Origin: an uncultured Clostridia bacterium
Lineage (GTDB): Bacteria > Bacillota > Clostridia > Oscillospirales > CAG-272
DNA: 33,702 nt
NCBI GenBank assembly: GCA_944384515.1
Contig: CALWTU010000008.1
Span: 1 to 33,702, forward strand
Direction of reading: 5' to 3'
This document shows, piece by piece, positions 30,288 through 33,702 of the stretch; the first letter of the stretch is position 1; every line of letters begins with the position of its first letter. The notes under the pieces are model-generated. The model was not told the origin of the DNA and did no database searches. It saw only the letters and a list, made by a program, of their open reading frames with translations. A program made the position numbers and the translations under genes.

Positions 30288-31589
30288 ATGGGCCCTGCCT
30301 TACAACTCGCAATCATTATTTTTTGCATCATCATGTCGGCTTACTTCTCTGCTACCGAAACCGCATTCTCAACTTTTAACAGAATAAGAGTAAAAAACGC
30401 GGCTGAAAAAGGTAACAAGAGAGCAAAACTTGTTTTGGACCTTGCAGACAACTATGACACATTGATTTCAACTATACTTGTCGGTAACAATATTGTAAAC
30501 ATTGCCTGCGCAACCGTTGCAACAATATTTTTTGTAGACATACTCACAGGTACTGTTGTCATGGATTTCAGCGCAACCATTTCCACGGCAGTAACAACCG
30601 TTGTTGTCCTTATATTCGGTGAGGTTACTCCAAAATCATTAGCGAAGAAAATTCCCGAAAAATTTGCGTCTTTTTCAGCTCCTCTTATCAAGTTTTTATC
30701 GGTTTTATTTGTTCCGCTTACATTTGTTTTGTTACATATCCAGAAACTTCTCGGAAAACTTATTAAAAACGATGAAGAAAAAGGTATGACTGAAGAAGAA
30801 CTTATCTCCATAATTGAAGAGGCCGAAGAGGGCGGAGATTTTGGAAAAGAAGAAAGCACGCTGATAAAGAGCGCTATCGAATTCAACGAACTTGATGTGT
30901 CTGATATCTTTACCCCCCGTGTAGATATAACAGCCGTTTCGGTAAATGCAACAAAAGAAGAAGTGCGTGATGTATTCCGCGATTCGGGATTCTCCCGTCT
31001 GCCGGTATATGACGGAGATGTGGACAACATAATAGGTATTGTGTACTATAAAGATTTCTATAACACAGATTTTGATTCTCTCAGCGAAATAGTAAAACCC
31101 GTGCTTTATGTTGCAAAGTCTCAGAAGATAAACGATCTTTTAAAAGAGCTTCAAAACAAGCAGTTGCACCTTGCGATTGTTATGGACGAATTCGGCTCGA
31201 CTATCGGTATTGTTACTCTTGAGGATATTGTCGAGGAGATTGTCGGCGAGATCTGGGATGAGCATGACGAGATGATTGAAGAGATAAAACAGCTTGGCGA
31301 CAAGGAATACTCCGTATCGGGAAAAACCAACATTTATAAGCTGTTTGATATGTTTGATATCGACGAGGAGGCAGACGCGCAGACTGTTGCGGGATGGGCT
31401 ATGACTGTACTCGGAAAAATTCCTCAGGTCGGAGACGAGTTCAGAAACCTCGGTCTCTATGCTCAGATTACTGAAATGAACGGCAAGCGTGTTGAATCAC
31501 TCCGTATAGTTGACGAAAGATCTGACGAGGAAGAAGACGGCGAGGAAAGCGAAAAGGAAAATTCTAAAAATCAGATTGTCAACTCATAA
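30288..31589 (+). CDS. CorC/CNNM-family Mg2+ transporter (DUF21-CBS-CorC/HlyC)
   Basis: The 433-residue protein has a DUF21/CNNM membrane domain (residues 1-155) with Ser-Ala-Tyr-Phe-Ser-Ala-Thr-Glu-Thr-Ala, Val-Gly-Asn-Asn-Ile-Val-Asn-Ile and Phe-Gly-Glu-Val-Thr-Pro-Lys-Ser. These surround the Mg2+ site known from CorC/CNNM structures. A CBS pair follows at about 205-335 (Thr-Pro-Arg-Val-Asp-Ile, Ser-Arg-Leu-Pro-Val-Tyr, Ile-Val-Met-Asp-Glu-Phe-Gly), then the CorC/HlyC C-terminal domain, and an acidic Glu/Asp-rich tail after about 405. Characterised relatives (CorC, MpfA, YhdP) export Mg2+, and the CBS pair binds Mg-ATP. An AGGA ribosome site lies eight bases before the ATG. The long leader with a leader peptide and attenuator suggests control by translation of the leader. 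Older 'hemolysin' names for this family are misleading. Confidence 0.93.
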   Translation: MGPALQLAIIIFCIIMSAYFSATETAFSTFNRIRVKNAAEKGNKRAKLVLDLADNYDTLISTILVGNNIVNIACATVATIFFVDILTGTVVMDFSATISTAVTTVVVLIFGEVTPKSLAKKIPEKFASFSAPLIKFLSVLFVPLTFVLLHIQKLLGKLIKNDEEKGMTEEELISIIEEAEEGGDFGKEESTLIKSAIEFNELDVSDIFTPRVDITAVSVNATKEEVRDVFRDSGFSRLPVYDGDVDNIIGIVYYKDFYNTDFDSLSEIVKPVLYVAKSQKINDLLKELQNKQLHLAIVMDEFGSTIGIVTLEDIVEEIVGEIWDEHDEMIEEIKQLGDKEYSVSGKTNIYKLFDMFDIDEEADAQTVAGWAMTVLGKIPQVGDEFRNLGLYAQITEMNGKRVESLRIVDERSDEEEDGEESEKENSKNQIVNS

Positions 31590-31618
31590 CAGTTCCCTTT
31601 TAAACAGAACAAATTTAA

Positions 31619-31660
31619 AAGAGCGGTTGGTGTCCGTGTGACACAAAGCCGCTCTTATTT
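31619..31660. terminator. Bidirectional terminator between CorC/CNNM and flippase genes
   Basis: AAGAGCGG (31619-31626) pairs with CCGCTCTT (31649-31656), with an inner GTGTC/GACAC stem (31630-31634 with 31640-31644). T-rich tracts flank it on both strands. The 142 bases between it and the flippase stop show nothing further. Confidence 0.8.
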
Positions 31661-31802
31661 ATATGCGCTTAAAAATTCGAGAGTGGGTTTATAGAATAGA
31701 TAAGATACTTTTTACGCCGAAATTTACATGAAATATGCCGAACTGTTAATCCGTCTTCAATTGCAGCATAGCTTAAAGTATTGATCGTAAAATTTTAAAA
31801 TA

Positions 31803-33323
31803 TTAGTGTTTTGCACTTTTCTTTTTCATCAATTTTGAAATGAGGAGTTTCTGTATTTCCGTAAAGAAGATGAAGGCGCACGCCGAAAAAACTATCTTGA
31901 CTAAAAGCACCGAGCCGTGTGCCGACGCACCCTGGTTCAAAAAGAGCAATGATGAGAGTTCCACCGCCGCAACACATGAAATCAGAGGCAATATAATGGA
32001 GTTTATCACATCAATTCTGAACGGAATTTTAGAATACAGTCTGCCCGCCGAGAGAATGAAATTGTATCCTTCCATCACAATTATGACTACCGCATATCCG
32101 AAAATTCCCATTTTAGGGAGCAGTACCCAAAGCAGTACGACGGATATAAGAGAGTCGGATATGTTTACCCACATGGAATATACATGTTCCCCTATTCCCT
32201 TCAGGATGGAGTCGGTAACATGGTCAAGATACATTATCGGAATTATCGGCGCCAACACCGCAATATACCGCCCCGCCTCATACGAGCTATACATCACATA
32301 TCCGAGCTCCTCGGCAAAAAGTGTCATAAATGCGCTGACTGACAGCGCATACTTAAGTGTTGTATTTATTGTTTCGGATGCAATTTTTGAATTTCTCTGT
32401 TTGTTATTCTGCGCAACGCTCTCGGAAAACTCCGGAACAAGCAGTCCCGAAAATGACGAAATCGGCGACATAGGATAAAGCAACATCGGCAGAGCCATGC
32501 CGTGCAGTACACCGTATCTTGCAAGAGCGTCACTGTGACTGAGTCCGCCGTCGGTCAGTCTTTTGGGTATTATCACATGCTCAAGTGTCAAGAGCATTGA
32601 CCTGATATATGTGGAGAGAGCTATCGGGAACGCCATATTACACACAGCCTTCAGATATGAGGGGACTGCGGTACCGTTTTTATACCTTCTTTTATCTATG
32701 ACATATTCAAACAGCGCAATAAAAAGCACCGCAAACTCGGTTACACATATGCTGACCGTAAGTGCAATAATGCTTGCCTCAACGCCGAACGAATTGAACC
32801 GAGTAAAAAGTCCGACTGTTATAACTATTTTGAATATTTGTCCGGCAACCTGAAGAACCGCATTTTTTGCTACCCGCTTGACGCCGACAAAATAACCCGT
32901 CAATACGGCAGACAGACCTATAGGAACAAGCGAGAGTGAGAGTATTCTGAGCGGTCTTACGCACCTCAGGTCGGACAAGATTCTGCTTGAAATCTGCGGT
33001 GCAAACGTGAACAGCACAAGGCATGAGAGCACTGAGAAAAGAAGCGAATAAAATATGCTGTTTTTCATAATTCTCAAAACATCTGTGCTCTTTCCCTCGC
33101 CGATTGCGGCGGAGACAAGTTTTGTGACTGTGAGAGAAATTCCGGATGTTGCAAATGTAATCGCAAAACCGTACACCGTCATAACCAAGGTAAACAGCCC
33201 GACGCCCTCTTCTCCTATATTATCAACTATGTATACATTGAATCCGAGCGTGACGCTCCTGATACTGATAGCTACAATACTCAAAAGAAATCCGTTTATA
33301 AAAAATCTCTGTCTGTTTGTCAT
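31803..33323 (-). CDS. SpoVB/MATE-like lipid II or polysaccharide flippase
   Basis: This 506-residue protein has about 14 membrane helices and belongs by eye to the SpoVB/RfbX (MOP) group of flippases, which move lipid-linked sugars across the membrane. Supporting features are the early Gly-Leu/Ile-Phe-Thr-Leu-Val-Met-Thr-Val-Tyr-like segment after the first helix, Thr-Ser-Gly-Ile-Ser-Leu-Thr-Val-Thr-Lys-Leu-Val-Ser, and Met-Leu-Leu-Tyr-Pro-Met-Ser-Pro-Ile-Ser. SpoVB is needed for spore cortex synthesis in Bacillus, and paralogues act in wall or capsule assembly. Which role applies here cannot be read. GGAGGAG lies five bases before the ATG. No wall gene is adjacent. It is transcribed towards the CorC/CNNM gene and shares a terminator with it. 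Confidence 0.85.
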   Translation of the reverse strand: MTNRQRFFINGFLLSIVAISIRSVTLGFNVYIVDNIGEEGVGLFTLVMTVYGFAITFATSGISLTVTKLVSAAIGEGKSTDVLRIMKNSIFYSLLFSVLSCLVLFTFAPQISSRILSDLRCVRPLRILSLSLVPIGLSAVLTGYFVGVKRVAKNAVLQVAGQIFKIVITVGLFTRFNSFGVEASIIALTVSICVTEFAVLFIALFEYVIDKRRYKNGTAVPSYLKAVCNMAFPIALSTYIRSMLLTLEHVIIPKRLTDGGLSHSDALARYGVLHGMALPMLLYPMSPISSFSGLLVPEFSESVAQNNKQRNSKIASETINTTLKYALSVSAFMTLFAEELGYVMYSSYEAGRYIAVLAPIIPIMYLDHVTDSILKGIGEHVYSMWVNISDSLISVVLLWVLLPKMGIFGYAVVIIVMEGYNFILSAGRLYSKIPFRIDVINSIILPLISCVAAVELSSLLFLNQGASAHGSVLLVKIVFSACAFIFFTEIQKLLISKLMKKKSAKH

Positions 33324-33702
33324 AATACTCCTCCATACATATAAATATATGAGACAAAATCCAAGTATAAAACAAACAGCAAGGCAATAAATATATAATA
33401 TTTGATTTATTTCTCAGTTCACTCTTTTCGCTTTAAGTTCAAAATAAGAAAAAGCGCCGAGAGAATAACTTTCATAAAATATATTCGAACCGAACAAGCG
33501 TAACCCCCAGCCGAAAACAAAAACAACAAAAAAATAACGAGAAAAAATCCCCGCGAAACCGGGAAATTCTCATAATAAGCAAAATAGCGAGGATTTTCAT
33601 AGATCCTCGCTATTTTAAAATAAAAAACTTAGCAGCGGTACAGTACTGTTAATGACCGCCTTTTTGAAAAAACAAACAAAATAAAACTGACAAACATTAA
33701 TT
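33324..33702. other. Gene-free right end of window
   Basis: This 379-base, A-rich stretch contains no supported reading frame. It holds the flippase ribosome site, a probable imperfect hairpin at 33539-33571 (GAGAA/TTCTC outer and TCCC/GGGA inner pairs), the strong inverted repeat listed separately, and a GCGGT/ACCGC pairing (33635-33659) around an ACAGTACTGT palindrome, followed by TTTTT. No clear -35/-10 pair for the flippase gene was found; TATACT on the minus strand near 33363 lacks a good -35. Confidence 0.5.
33581..33616. terminator. Perfect bidirectional hairpin, probable terminator
   Basis: AAAATAGCGAGGAT (33581-33594) and ATCCTCGCTATTTT (33603-33616) are exact complements with an eight-base loop, with A/T runs on both sides. 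On the minus strand it would end a gene lying beyond the right edge of the window, upstream of the flippase gene. Confidence 0.7.

Noticed and set aside
30452..31030. 192-codon minus-strand frame inside the CorC/CNNM gene
   Set aside because: Serine-rich antisense translation without motifs or a ribosome site; a shadow frame.
1..33702. CRISPR arrays, insertion sequences, prophage genes, tRNA or rRNA genes
   Set aside because: No regularly spaced direct repeats, transposase or integrase motifs, cloverleaf sequences or rRNA-like stretches were seen on either strand.

Overview
The window looks like chromosomal DNA from a low-to-moderate GC, Gram-positive-type anaerobe of the class Clostridia, probably an uncultured gut lineage. 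Pointers are a PolC-type replicative polymerase, a transketolase split into two subunit genes, a SpoVB/MATE-like flippase, strong AGGAGG-type ribosome sites with several TTG starts, and the Firmicutes gene order pyrH-frr-uppS-cdsA-dxr-rseP-ispG-polC. There is no rRNA, tRNA, CRISPR array, phage or transposase gene. All functions were read from sequence motifs; no database search was possible.

Left part (1-5246): a partial gene cut by the window edge, a convergent terminator, a two-gene minus-strand operon (serine acetyltransferase, then a polysaccharide-deacetylase-like protein), and a large secreted protein with a lectin-like N-terminus and degenerate helical repeats. Next (5247-11940): a 1272-residue DUF4011-type superfamily 1 helicase fused to a Vsr-like nuclease domain (a stand-alone, defence-like architecture), a uracil permease, yajC and a small membrane protein. 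The gap between helicase and permease holds several hairpins and a long-range GC-rich pairing.

Middle (11950-26354): an ABC exporter, a YfcE/MJ0936-type phosphodiesterase, three small co-directional genes of unknown function, then the eight-gene minus-strand housekeeping operon. This operon joins UMP kinase, ribosome recycling, undecaprenyl and isoprenoid synthesis, CDP-diacylglycerol synthesis, the site-2 protease and PolC, and has one recognisable promoter ahead of pyrH.

Right part (26481-33702): the split transketolase, a polytopic membrane protein, a YpsA-like SLOG protein, a CorC/CNNM magnesium transporter gene and a flippase. The most striking element lies before the CorC/CNNM gene (30046-30287). 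A 27-codon leader peptide with a good ribosome site starts Met-Asp-Asp-Asp. Its last codons and stop codon lie inside an intrinsic terminator hairpin followed by seven T. This has the form of a translation-coupled attenuator. The acidic N-terminus is the kind of sequence known to destabilise ribosomes at low Mg2+, so it may be a magnesium-sensing switch with logic opposite to the enterobacterial mgtL leader.

Several starts were moved from the longest reading frame because a promoter or ribosome site decides them (serine acetyltransferase, yajC, phosphodiesterase, polC, ispG, pyrH, transketolase N subunit and the 239-residue membrane protein). Eight of the predicted promoters have an exact 17-bp spacer and an extended TGn -10.
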